From: DATEDA01 sp963744255
GTDB lineage: Bacteria; Pseudomonadota; Gammaproteobacteria; Burkholderiales; SG8-39
Length of the DNA: 64,000 nucleotides
Direction of reading: 5' to 3'
NCBI GenBank assembly: GCA_963744255.1
Contig: CAVUSZ010000012.1
Location: 7,579 to 71,578, forward strand
The position numbers were made by a program, and so were the translations under genes. The notes below the pieces were generated by a model, which worked only from the letters and a program-made list of their open reading frames with translations, was not told where the DNA came from and did not search any database. Each line of letters begins with the position of its first letter. Position 1 is the stretch's first letter. Shown here in pieces: positions 44,254-52,756 of the stretch.

Positions 44254-45133
44254 GCTGTGGAGCGCGATCGTCGAGCGCACGCGCGCGGCGCTCGCCGCCG
44301 GCGCGCTGCAGCCGATCGCGACCGAGGAGAGCTTCATCGAGGACGGCGGCGTCCGGTTCGTCATTCGCAGCGTATCGAGCCTCGAGCGCAAGCGTCTCGA
44401 GGCGCGGGTCGAGCAGGCGGGTGACGACCGCGAGCGCAACCCCCTCATGCCCCCGGAGCCGGCGCTGACGGTCGGCGACATCACGCCTACGCACGTCGGC
44501 GTGCTCAACAAATTCCCGGTCGTCGACCACCATCTCCTGGTCGTGACCAAGCACTTCGTGCCGCAGGAAGCCGCGCTCGATCGCGACGACTTCGCCGCGG
44601 TCGCGAGCTGCCTCGCGGCGGTCGACGGGCTCGTCTTCTACAACGCCGGGCGCGCAGCCGGGGCGAGCCAGCCGCACAAGCATCTCCAGCTCGTGCGGCT
44701 GCCGCTCGACGACGGGCCATGGGCGGTGCCGATCGAGGCGTTATTCGATAGCTGGGCCGCGACCGGCCGCGCGACCCGGCTGCTGCGGCTCCCGTTCCGG
44801 AACGCCTTCTCGCTGCTGGAGCCGTTCGAGGACCAGCGCCGCGCGGCGCACCGGCTGGAGGAGCTGTACGCCGCGCAGCTTGCGGCGATCGGCGTCGTCG
44901 ACGAGGACGTCCCGCGGGCGGCGAACGACGAGACGGTCCGGCCCGCGCCCTACAACCTGCTCGTCACGCGCCGCTGGATGCTCGCGGCGCCGCGCTCGCG
45001 CGAGCGTTTCGGCACCATCTCGATCAACGCGCTCGGGTTCGCCGGATCGCTCTTCGTGCGCGACGAGGACGAGCTGCAGGATCTGCGCGAGGCGGGACCG
45101 ATGCGGGCGTTGAAGGCGGTGAGCAGGGCCTAG
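44246..45133 (+). CDS. ATP adenylyltransferase / Ap4A phosphorylase-like (HIT superfamily)
   Basis: A ~295-residue enzyme that phosphorolyses diadenosine tetraphosphate. The catalytic segment is GASQPHKHLQLV, the signature of Apa1/Apa2-type enzymes, preceded by NKFPVVDHHLLVVTKHFVPQE. Family similarity starts about 65 codons before the first ATG (44447), at ELWSAIVERTRAAL. In that frame there is no ATG, GTG or TTG before the upstream stop region; ATT at 44246 lies six bases after AGGAGG (44234-44239) and would give ISELWSAIVER. Thus an ATT start, as in infC, or a sequence error of ATG is inferred. It overlaps the tctA stop. Confidence 0.83.
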   Translation: MSELWSAIVERTRAALAAGALQPIATEESFIEDGGVRFVIRSVSSLERKRLEARVEQAGDDRERNPLMPPEPALTVGDITPTHVGVLNKFPVVDHHLLVVTKHFVPQEAALDRDDFAAVASCLAAVDGLVFYNAGRAAGASQPHKHLQLVRLPLDDGPWAVPIEALFDSWAATGRATRLLRLPFRNAFSLLEPFEDQRRAAHRLEELYAAQLAAIGVVDEDVPRAANDETVRPAPYNLLVTRRWMLAAPRSRERFGTISINALGFAGSLFVRDEDELQDLREAGPMRALKAVSRA

Positions 45134-45167
45134 CGTCGCGTCTCAGAGATGATCGATAGATATCGCC

Positions 45168-45326
45168 CGGGGTGAGCCGCGGCCGACACGGCTCCTTGTG
45201 CCGCAGTCGTCGCCAAGCGGGTGGCTCGTGTGCGCGCTGTCGTGTGTTGACTGCGCGCCGCGAGCCGGGACCCGCGCGACGACGCGCTTTGTGGCACCAG
45301 GAGCCGTGCGGCCGCGGCTCACCCCG
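45168..45326. repeat. Palindromic MITE-like element
   Basis: The ends are 34-35 bp inverted repeats: 45168-45202 (CGGGGTGAGCCGCGGCCG...) and 45293-45326 (...CGGCCGCGGCTCACCCCG), differing by one indel and one substitution. The inner ~90 bp is also imperfectly self-complementary, so the whole 159 bp folds into one long hairpin around TGTCGTGTGTTGACT. No protein is encoded. It occupies most of the 397-bp gap between the Ap4A phosphorylase-like gene and the nitroreductase. No target-site duplication could be picked out with confidence; the rest of the gap shows nothing. Confidence 0.85.
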
Positions 45327-45530
45327 ATCGGGCTCGCTGCGCTGCGAAGGCCGATCCCGGCCCGCGCACGGCACAACTTGTCACGGCGCCGACGCCGCCG
45401 CCCTCCAGTTCGCGAAGTTGCTTTCGGAACGCGACACAGTCAGCCCGTCGATCAAAGAAAGGAGCGCTCGCTCCCGATGTGGAGGTGACCGGGAGCGGGC
45501 CGATCGGCTGCTTGCGAAGCGCGCGGTCCG

Positions 45531-46277
45531 TCAGTCGACTTTCGACTCGTCCTTGTACATGACGTGGTGGCGCTTCTCGGCGATCCACTCGTCGATCTGC
45601 GCGAGCGTCATGTAGTTCGCCGGGTCGAAGCGGTTCACGCTCATGATCTGCGGCAGGGTCTTCTTCCAGCGCTTGTACGGCGGCTTCGCCGGCGGGCCGA
45701 AGAGGAAGATGTCGACGACCGCGAGATCCGCCGGGATGCCGAGCAGGGGCTTGAGCGCAGCTTGCGCGTTCTCCTGCCCGATCGCCGTCACCCACCACAC
45801 GTTGTAGCCGAGCGCCGCCGCGGCGAGATGCGCCGACATGGTCGACGCCGCGAGCGACTGGAGCAGGATGCGCTCGGCGTTCTCGTGGTACTGGCGGTCG
45901 AGCTCGGAGCCGTCCATCAGCACCGGGAAGGCGCGCGTCCACCGGAAGTCGGACGCGACGACGATGAAACCGGGCGCGGTCTCGAGCCCGCGGTAGTTCG
46001 GGGTCGGGAACTTCATCTTGAGCTTCGCGCGCCGCCGCTGCTCGTCGACGAAATAATCGGCGATCGTCTTCTTGATCGAGGGGTCGGTGACGACGATGTA
46101 GTGCCACGGCTGCGCGTTCGCGCCCGAGGGCGCGTGCCGCGCCGCCTCGAGGATCCACTCGTAGTGCTCGGCCGGCACCGTGTACGACGGGTCGAACTGG
46201 CGCGTCGTCATCCGGTTGCGAACGACGTCCATCAAGGCGTCGTACCGGGCGCGCTGGTTGAACCGGGCGTCGTTCAT
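45531..46277 (-). CDS. Nitroreductase family flavoprotein
   Basis: A 248-residue FMN-dependent oxidoreductase. The N-terminal RNRMTTRQFDPSYTVP supplies the Arg cluster that binds the FMN phosphate, HAPSGANAQPWHYIVVTD is the core nitroreductase motif, and AALGYNVWWVTA lies in the C-terminal half. Nitroreductase-fold enzymes act on nitro groups, quinones or enones. It is the last gene of a four-gene reverse operon (VOC, acyl-CoA-dehydrogenase-like, NnrU, this). ATG 46277 is 11 bases after the NnrU stop, with a GAGGAG-type site. Confidence 0.9.
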   Translation of the reverse strand: MNDARFNQRARYDALMDVVRNRMTTRQFDPSYTVPAEHYEWILEAARHAPSGANAQPWHYIVVTDPSIKKTIADYFVDEQRRRAKLKMKFPTPNYRGLETAPGFIVVASDFRWTRAFPVLMDGSELDRQYHENAERILLQSLAASTMSAHLAAAALGYNVWWVTAIGQENAQAALKPLLGIPADLAVVDIFLFGPPAKPPYKRWKKTLPQIMSVNRFDPANYMTLAQIDEWIAEKRHHVMYKDESKVD

Positions 46278-46288
46278 GGCGGTGCTCC

Positions 46289-46970
46289 TCAGTAGGCCCG
46301 CGCCCCGAAGAGATAGGGGTGCGCGAGCAGCAGCAGGACGTAGAGCGCGAGGCCCGACGCCGATCCGCTTCCAGCCGATCTCGCCGAACACGAAGCGGTT
46401 GCGGCCGCCGACGATCGCGCCGAACGGCACGTTCGACGTGACCGCGGCGAAGCGCCGCCAGTCCTCGCCGAGGGCGCGCGCCTTTTTCGCGTCCATCAGG
46501 ACGCTGCCGATCCCGGCGAGGGCGAGGAACCCGCCGAAAAAGACCAGCGAGGCGAGGTCGCCGCGCGCGAGGATGTGCACCGCGGCCCAGAGCATGATGC
46601 CCCACATCAGCGGGTGGCGCGTCACCCGGATGATGCCGCGCGCCGGCTCGCCGGCTTTCATAGCGCCTGCCTGGCCGATCGCGGTCGGGTTGCGCGTCAT
46701 CAGCGCGGCGGCGGCGAGGATGAGCGCGAACGGCATCACCACCGCGGCCGCGAGGCGCACGCCCGGTACCTGCCACAGCGGCTGGAGCGGCGCGCGCCCG
46801 TAGGCCCAGATCATCCAGACGAGCGCGGCAAGCGAGACGAGCGAGTAGACGGCGAGGTAGCCGCGCTCGCCGATCGCCCCGACCAGCGCCGCGCGGAGCG
46901 GGGTGCTCGACACGAAGTGGGTGCCGAGGAAGACGAGCGTCGCGACGGCCAGATGGGCGATCGGGTCCAT
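46289..46970 (-). pseudogene. NnrU family membrane protein, C-terminal frameshift
   Basis: A ~226-residue NnrU-type protein with about six membrane segments; RVTRHPLMWGIMLWAAVHILARGD is the family core (relatives include isoprenylcysteine methyltransferase-like proteins). About 205 codons are intact. Near 46353 an extra base (GTCGGGCCTCG) shifts the frame; in the restored frame the end reads LALYVLLLLAHPYLFGARAY with a stop at 46289. As given, it instead reads through into the nitroreductase, giving an artificial 479-residue fusion. NnrU has been linked to denitrification in some bacteria, but no such genes are here. Confidence 0.83.
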
Positions 46971-46991
46971 TGCCCGGCGGCCGACGCGCCG

Positions 46992-48242
46992 CTAGAGCGT
47001 CGGGCTGGCGAAGTCTCCGCCGAGCGCGACCAGTCCCCAGTTGGAACCGTGCGCATCGAACGCGAAGCCGATGTGGGCGCCGAGCGAGTGCGCGTCGCGG
47101 AAGATGCGCTGGATCGGGTAGGCGTCGTAGATGCCGTTGGCCCCGGCCATCGCGTGCAGGAGATCCACGGCTTCGGTGCACAGCTGCACCGCATAGGCGA
47201 CGTTGCGCTTGATGCGCAGCTTCTCCTCGACGTTCATGACGCGGCCCGCCGCCGCGGCTTCCTGTCCCTCGAAGCAGTCGCTGCGAAACAGCACGCGGGC
47301 CGCTTCGATCCGCGCGCCGGCCGCGCCGACCCGCAGCTGCACGGCCTGGAAGTCGCGCATGCGCATCGCCGTGTAGTTCGTGCTGCGCGCCTTGACCGCC
47401 TCGCAGGTCAGCTCGAGCGCGGCCTGCGCGTTGCCGAGCGCCGCGCCGGCGAGGCAGTGGGAGCCGAGCGTCGAGATCGGCACCCGGTACAGCGGGTTCG
47501 GATTCACCCGCGCGCCCGGGAAGTCGTCACCGCCGCGGCACAGCGCCATGTCGAGCGCGTGGTACTCCGGGACGAAAACATCCTTCGCCCGCACCGACTT
47601 CGAGCCGGTCGCCCGCATGCCGAGGACGTTCCAGTCGTCGACGATCTCGTACTCGGACCGGTGCAGCAGGCACATCCGGTAGCCGGTGATGCGCTCGCCG
47701 TCGTAAACCGTCGCGGCGAGCATGTTCCACTCGGAGGGATCGACGCCGCTCGAGAAGTTCCAGTGTCCGGAGAGCGAAAACCCGCCGTCGACCTTGCGCG
47801 CGCGTCCCTGCGGAAACGCGATGCCCGAGGCGATCAGCGCGTCCGGGTTCGCGCCCCAGACCTCGTCCTGCGCGCGCTCGTCGTAGAGCGCCAGCATCCA
47901 GTGGTGGATGCCGAGGTTGCCGACGTTCCAGGCGGTCGAGGCGCAGCCGCGCCCGAGCTCGGCCGGGACGTCGACGAACGACACGAAGTCGAGCTCCATG
48001 CCGCCGTAGCGCTTCGGCTGCGCGAAGCGGAAGAGCCCGGTGCGGTGCAGGTCGGCCTCGGTCTCCGGCAGCATCCGCCGCGCGGCCTCGCCGGCGGCGG
48101 CCCGCTCGCGGAGCGCGGGGATCAGGGCGCGCGCCCGCTCGATCGCCTCGTCGTAACCGACGTCGGCGAAGGTCGCCGGCGGGCGCGCCGCAGCGCGGAG
48201 CAGCGGCGCGGGCACTGCTCCGCCGTCCGCAGCGCCATTCAC
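46992..48242 (-). CDS. Acyl-CoA dehydrogenase-like flavin monooxygenase (HsaA/HpaB-like)
   Basis: A 416-residue protein of the acyl-CoA dehydrogenase fold, in the subgroup that includes HsaA-type two-component hydroxylases. It has the central SGHWNFSSGVDPSEWNML segment, a typical substrate-side beta domain, RATGSKSVRAKDVFVPE, and a C-terminal helical domain with GANGIYDAYPIQRIFRDAHSLGAHIGF; the dehydrogenase catalytic glutamate is not evident. A VOC (extradiol-dioxygenase-fold) partner is encoded upstream, so oxidation of an aromatic or steroid-like ring is plausible. GTG 48242 overlaps the restored VOC stop. Confidence 0.86.
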   Translation of the reverse strand: MNGAADGGAVPAPLLRAAARPPATFADVGYDEAIERARALIPALRERAAAGEAARRMLPETEADLHRTGLFRFAQPKRYGGMELDFVSFVDVPAELGRGCASTAWNVGNLGIHHWMLALYDERAQDEVWGANPDALIASGIAFPQGRARKVDGGFSLSGHWNFSSGVDPSEWNMLAATVYDGERITGYRMCLLHRSEYEIVDDWNVLGMRATGSKSVRAKDVFVPEYHALDMALCRGGDDFPGARVNPNPLYRVPISTLGSHCLAGAALGNAQAALELTCEAVKARSTNYTAMRMRDFQAVQLRVGAAGARIEAARVLFRSDCFEGQEAAAAGRVMNVEEKLRIKRNVAYAVQLCTEAVDLLHAMAGANGIYDAYPIQRIFRDAHSLGAHIGFAFDAHGSNWGLVALGGDFASPTL

Positions 48243-48719
48243 CTAACGGTCTCCGTAACCCGCGCCATTTCGGCGTAGTTCTCGGCCTTGTCGCCCCAGG
48301 CCGGCGCGCTGATCGATGCCGAAGAAGTTGAGCTCCACCGTCAGCCCGTTCGGGTCCTTCACGAACATCTGGTAGAGCTGGAACTCGGGGAAGTAGCGGT
48401 TGCGGCAGGGGAGCCCGAGCTCGTCGAAGCGCTTGGCGAACTGCTCCGGCTCGGTGGCGAGGAAGGCGATGTGGTCGACGACGCCGGTGTTGTCGGTGGC
48501 CGACTTCGGCGTCGTGCCGAGGTAGTACAGCTCGGAGTTCGGGATCCCGTGCGGACCCATGTGCACCTGGATCTTGCCGCCCACGCCGAGCCAGTAGCCG
48601 GGGAAGGGAAAGTCGGGCCGCTTCATCACCTCGAAACCGAGCACGTCGCAGTAGAAGGCCTTGGTGCGCTCGAGGTCGTTCGCGCGGACGAAGTAGTGGT
48701 TCAGCTCGGTGACGGGCAC
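48239..48719 (-). CDS. VOC family (glyoxalase/extradiol dioxygenase-like) protein, late frameshift
   Basis: A ~159-residue VOC protein beginning VPVTELNHYFVRANDLERTKAFYCDVLGF, with DHIAFLA and the C-terminal MFVKDPNGLTVELNFF; the His and Glu positions of the metal site are present. The start is GTG 48719 after GGAGGACCCC. Near 48306 an extra base shifts the last ~22 codons; in the restored frame the end reads PAWGDKAENYAEMARV with a stop at 48239, overlapping the next gene by four bases as expected. As given, the frame ends at 48243. First gene of the reverse operon. Confidence 0.83.
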
Positions 48720-48837
48720 TGGGGTCCTCCGGGAGAAAGTCGGGCGGCGCCGACATGGTAAGCCGGGAGCGGGGCGCCGGCCAAGCGGTCGAGCGGCCCG
48801 GTGCGGCATGCGCACCGGGACACCGGCACGCCGCGCC

Positions 48838-49134
48838 CTACGCCTTGTCCCAGAGGACGTCAGCGCCCGCCTTCGCCGCGCGCTCGAGGAGGTCGATCAG
48901 CGGATACGCGCGTTGCGCAAGCGAGACCTTCGGGTCCTCCGCGTCGTCGGGGTCGCCCCCCTTCGCCGGCGCCTTGGCCACGGCGGCCTTGAGGCGCTCG
49001 AGCGCGGGCGGGATGTCCTTGGCGAGCAGGGCACCGGGCACCGTGCCGCTGTGCCCCATCGCCTTGAGGAGCGCCACCGCGACATCGCCGAACATGGTGA
49101 GGCCGCCGACGTCGCTGTCGAATCGTACGAGCAT
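48838..49134 (-). CDS. DUF1840 protein
   Basis: A 98-residue protein opening MLVRFDSDVGGLTMFGDVA, the DUF1840 signature. The central part (HSGTVPGALLAKDIPPALERLKAAVA) and the C-terminal helix YPLIDLLERAAKAGADVLWD are conserved. The family is almost confined to betaproteobacteria, which supports the taxonomic call. No function is known. It is divergent from the DUF1015 gene. Confidence 0.9.
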   Translation of the reverse strand: MLVRFDSDVGGLTMFGDVAVALLKAMGHSGTVPGALLAKDIPPALERLKAAVAKAPAKGGDPDDAEDPKVSLAQRAYPLIDLLERAAKAGADVLWDKA

Positions 49135-49208
49135 CCCCGCATTCTACGCGTGTCCGCGCGCGGTAGAATCGCCGCCCATCCGCTCTCCGCTCCGAAGGGA
49201 TTCCGCGC

Positions 49209-50438
49209 TTGCCACTCGTCCGCCCGTTTGCCGCTTTGCGTCCCGCGCGTGCGCACGCCGCCGAAGTCGCCGCCCCGCCTTATGACGTGCTCTCGAGCGA
49301 GGAGGCGCGAGCGCGCGCCGCAGGCAACCTATGGAGCTTCCTGCATGTCTCGAAGCCGGAGATCGACCTGCCGCAAGGCGCCGATCCCTACTCGCCGGCG
49401 GTGTATGCCAAGGGCGCCGAGAACCTCGCGCGCATGCGGGACGCGGGCGTGCTGGTGCGGGACACGGCGCCGGGCTACTACGTGTATCGATTCACGCTCG
49501 GCGATCTCGTCCAGACCGGGGTCGCGGTCACGGCGTCGATCGCCGCGTACGACGCGAACCGCGTCCGGAAGCACGAGCTGACGCGTCCGGACAAGGAGGA
49601 CGACCGCGTGCGCCACATGGAGGCGCTGAACGCGCAGACCGGGCCGGTACTGGCGGCGTATCCGTCGGCGCCGGCGCTGGATGCGCTCCTGAGGGAACTC
49701 GCCCGCGGGGAGCCGGACGCTGACGTGGTCGCCGATGGCGGCGTCCGGCACTCGATCTGGCCCGTTCGCGACGCGGGCGCGGTCGCGCAGATCGGCGCGC
49801 TGTTCGATGCGCTGCCCGCCATCTATATCGCCGACGGACACCACCGCTCAGCGGCCGCCTCGCGCGTCGCTGCGAACCGGCGTCGGGCCGGGCCCGACGC
49901 GAGCCATGAATGGTTCCTCGTCGTCGCGTTCCCGCACCACGAGCTCCGCATTCTCGACTACAACCGCGTCGTGCGCGATCTCGGCGGCTTCGGCAGCGAC
50001 GAATTCCCAGGAAGACTGCGGGCGAAGTTCGATGTGACGGCGAGCGACTCGCCGGTCCGGCCGGCGCGCCACGGCGAGTTCGGCCTGTACACCGGCGGCC
50101 GGTGGCACCGGCTGGCGCTACGCCCCGAGCTCGCGATGCCCGCCCATCCGGTCGCCCGGCTCGACGTGAGCCTGCTGACCGATCACGTCCTGTCGCCGGT
50201 CCTCGGCATCGGCGATCTTCGCACCGACAGGCGGGTCGACTTCGTCGGCGGCGGCCGCGGTCTCGCCGAGCTCCAGAAGCGGGTCGACTCGGGCGAGATG
50301 GCCGCGGCCTTCTCGCTCTACCCGACGCGCTTCGAGGACCTGATGGCGGTGGCCGACGCGGGCGAGGTCATGCCGCCGAAGTCGACCTGGTTCGAGCCGA
50401 AGCTGGCCGACGGGCTCCTCTCGCACGTGCTCGATTGA
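49209..50438 (+). CDS. DUF1015 family protein
   Basis: A 409-residue protein, normal for DUF1015, a family of unknown function sometimes annotated as putative HTH or regulatory. Landmarks are the N-terminal VRPFAALRP, AAPPYDVLSSEEAR, the central YIADGHHRSAAA and the C-terminal MPPKSTWFEPKLADGL. The start is TTG 49209, because the family begins right there with PLVRPFAALRP and no ATG or GTG is nearby. TAGAAT at 49164-49169 is a possible -10 box. It converges on the phosphatase gene. Confidence 0.9.
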   Translation: MPLVRPFAALRPARAHAAEVAAPPYDVLSSEEARARAAGNLWSFLHVSKPEIDLPQGADPYSPAVYAKGAENLARMRDAGVLVRDTAPGYYVYRFTLGDLVQTGVAVTASIAAYDANRVRKHELTRPDKEDDRVRHMEALNAQTGPVLAAYPSAPALDALLRELARGEPDADVVADGGVRHSIWPVRDAGAVAQIGALFDALPAIYIADGHHRSAAASRVAANRRRAGPDASHEWFLVVAFPHHELRILDYNRVVRDLGGFGSDEFPGRLRAKFDVTASDSPVRPARHGEFGLYTGGRWHRLALRPELAMPAHPVARLDVSLLTDHVLSPVLGIGDLRTDRRVDFVGGGRGLAELQKRVDSGEMAAAFSLYPTRFEDLMAVADAGEVMPPKSTWFEPKLADGLLSHVLD

Positions 50439-50467
50439 GAATGCCGCCCCCTTGACGGGGAGGTAGC

Positions 50468-51627
50468 TCAAGGCCCGGAGTACCGCAGCGCGAGCACGGC
50501 GATGTCGTCCGCTTGCGCGGCGTCGCCGACGAAAGCCGTCCACCGCCGCCATGGTGCGGTCGACGAGCTCGGTCGCGCTGCGCCCCGGCGCCGCGTTGAG
50601 CGTATCGAAGAGCCTGCGCTCGCCGAATGTCTCCCCGCTCGCCGCTTGCGCGTCGATCACGCCGTCGGTGTACAGCACGAGCACGCTTTCCGGCGAGAGC
50701 GCGACCTCGCCGGCGCTGTAGCTCAGCGTGCCGACGAAGCCCGCCACCGGGTTGCGCGGCCCGGCGAGGCGCTCGAACGATCCGTCGCCGAGCGCCAGCA
50801 GGGGCGCGTTGTGTCCGGCGTTCACGAACGCGAGCTTCCCGGTCGCCGTGTCGAGCAGCGCGCAGAACGTGGTGACGAAGAGCGACGCTTCGTTCCGCTC
50901 CGCGAGCTGCTGGTTCAGCCGCTCCACCATCCGCTGCAGCTGGCCGCGCTTCGCGCCGGTCCGGCGGGTCGCTTCGCTCCGCAGCAGGGTCACGGCCCGC
51001 ACCATGAGGAGCGCCGCCGGCATTCCCTTCCCGCAGACATCGCCGATCGTGACGAGCAGGCGCGTCTGGTCGATGAAGAACGCGTCGTAGAAGTCGCCGC
51101 CGACCTGGCTCGCGACCCGGATCCGCGCCGCGCAATCGACGTCGGCGCGCTCGGGGAAGAGCGGCGACTCCTGCGGCAGCATCCCGGCCTGGATCTCCTG
51201 CGCGAGGCCGAGCTCGCGCTGCAGCTGCTTGAGCTCCAGCGCCGATCGCGTCTGCTCGAGCATCCGCTCGCTGGTGCGCCGCACGCGGTCGGCGAGCATC
51301 ACCATGAACTTGCGGCTCACCTCCGGGATCGACAGGAGCCGGTCGAACAGCGTGTCCGCGTCGACCATCAGGACCCGGCACCCGGCGTCCGCGACGACGT
51401 ACGCGGAGGTCGGCTTGCCGTCGATCACGGAGAGCTCGCCGACGCAGTCGCCCGCTTCGATCGTGAAGAACTCGGCCGAATCGGGCGCGTCGAGATGCAC
51501 GCGCAGGCGTCCGCTCAGCACGAAGAGGATCGCGGTGTTCTGCTCGCCCGCCCGCCGGAGCAGCGCGCCGTCGGCGAACCGCTGGATGCGGCAGCCGGCG
51601 AGCGCATCCTCGACGAGGGCAGTAAGG
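50468..51627 (-). CDS. cNMP-binding / SpoIIE-type PP2C phosphatase (frameshifted)
   Basis: A cyclic-nucleotide-binding-like domain (FVLSGRLRVHLDAPDS, GDCVGELSVIDGKPTSAYV) is followed by a coiled linker and a PP2C domain with QEIQAGMLPQE, GGDFYDAFF, IGDVCGKGMPAALLM and LVLYTDGVIDA. Near 50537 an extra base shifts the last ~25 codons; the restored end reads VGDAAQADDIAVLALRY, which supplies the final metal-binding Asp, with a stop at 50468. Near 51627 another extra base separates it from the HATPase frame. It would dephosphorylate the STAS protein of a partner-switching system. Confidence 0.82.
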
Positions 51628-52203
51628 CGCGTCGCGGAAGACCTCGAGCTGGGAGATGAAGCCGAGGACGCGGCGGTCCACGCCGGAGCGGGCGTCCGCG
51701 TCGACGACGGTGCCGTCCGAGCGGTGCAAGGGGAAGACCACCGGGTTCCGATTCCGACGCCGGTCGACGCCTCGCGCCGTGTGCGGCCCGCCGCGGCGGT
51801 GCAGGACGAGCGACACCACGTTCCGGTCGCCGCGCCGCTCGTACCGGTACTCGTCGGCGAACTGCCGGACGAGGCGCAAGCCCCAGCCGCCCCAGCGCGC
51901 TTGCGAGAGCAGCTCGGCAGGCCGCACGAGGCGGTGCGTCACCGGATCGAAGGGGCGCCCGTCGTCCGCGATCTCGAGCCTGACCTCGCGGTCGCTCACC
52001 GCCGCGTCGAGCTCGATCGAATGCGGCGCCCGGTCCTCGTAGGCGTACTCGACGACGTTGGTGAGCAGCTCGCCCGCGCAGAGGTCGAGCCGGTAGGCGT
52101 CCTCGGCGTCGAGCCCGGCTTCCTCGGCGAGCGCGCGGAGCCACTCGCTCGCCCGGCCCACCGCGGCGAGCTCGTTCGCGAGCGTCAGTCGGTGCCTGGT
52201 CAC
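51628..52203 (-). CDS. HATPase anti-sigma-factor-like serine kinase (RsbW/SpoIIAB type)
   Basis: From GTG 52203 a ~140-residue GHKL ATPase domain is encoded: ELLTNVVEYAY (N box), IADDGRPFDP (G1) and GGWGLRLVRQ (G2). After it the same frame runs without a stop through VVFPLHRSDGTVVDADARSG into FISQLEVFRD, the usual lead-in of the cNMP domain, until the frameshift near 51627. So HATPase, cNMP and phosphatase may form one ~577-residue protein, or the phosphatase may begin at GTG 51741 or TTG 51729. It would phosphorylate the STAS partner and bind a target such as a sigma factor. Confidence 0.8.
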
Positions 52204-52249
52204 CGGCCGCGCCTTGCGAGGCGGCGCGCCGGGTTCGCCGGCGCCCGGC

Positions 52250-52594
52250 CTACGCGGCGCCGAGCGCGCTCCGGGCGGCATCGAGATCGGCGACGATCGG
52301 GACGAGCTGGTCGACGCCGGCGGTCTCGAGGACCTTCCGGCTCATCCCTTCGGGAATGATCAGGACCATGCTGCCGCCCCGCCGCGCCTGGCCGCGGGCG
52401 GCGGTGAGCAGCATGCGGATGCCGATCGAGGCGATGAAAGTCACCTGGGAGAGGTCGATCACGAACCGCCCCGGCGCGGTCGTGGTGCGGTACGAGAACT
52501 GGTGTTCGACTTTCTGGGTGCCTTCGAGGTCCAGCCGGCCGTCGAGCGAGATCCTGGTCAGGTCGGCATCCAGGCTTTCCTGCGTCATGTTCAT
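52250..52594 (-). CDS. STAS-domain anti-sigma factor antagonist
   Basis: A 114-residue single STAS domain. The core helix start reads FIASIGIRMLL (residues 53-63). In SpoIIAA/RsbV this position is DSSG and carries the phosphorylated serine; here it is ASIG, so Ser56 is the only candidate. It lies 46 bp upstream of the HATPase gene on the same strand, giving the order STAS, kinase, phosphatase. Start 52594 (MNMTQESL) has a GAGAAC-like site; the upstream extension is Arg-rich. Confidence 0.87.
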   Translation of the reverse strand: MNMTQESLDADLTRISLDGRLDLEGTQKVEHQFSYRTTTAPGRFVIDLSQVTFIASIGIRMLLTAARGQARRGGSMVLIIPEGMSRKVLETAGVDQLVPIVADLDAARSALGAA

Positions 52595-52756
52595 GTCCGC
52601 GTTCTCCCGTGCGGCCGATGCGGACACCGGAAGGGCCCGCTCCCCGCGCCACGGGAGTGTAACCACGGGTCGCCGCCGGCCGCCACCTTGCCGTCGTGAC
52701 ACCCCGGCGGGGCGGAAATCGTCGCCCCGAGCCGGAATACTGTTTAAAATGCCAGG

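Noticed and set aside
45143..45376. Small reverse open frames in the palindromic element
   Set aside because: They simply translate the inverted repeats in both directions (the same residues recur mirrored), with no start signal.
45531..46970. NnrU-nitroreductase fusion protein of 479 residues
   Set aside because: A +1 base near 46353 explains the read-through; the restored NnrU ends at 46289 and the nitroreductase has its own ATG and ribosome site.
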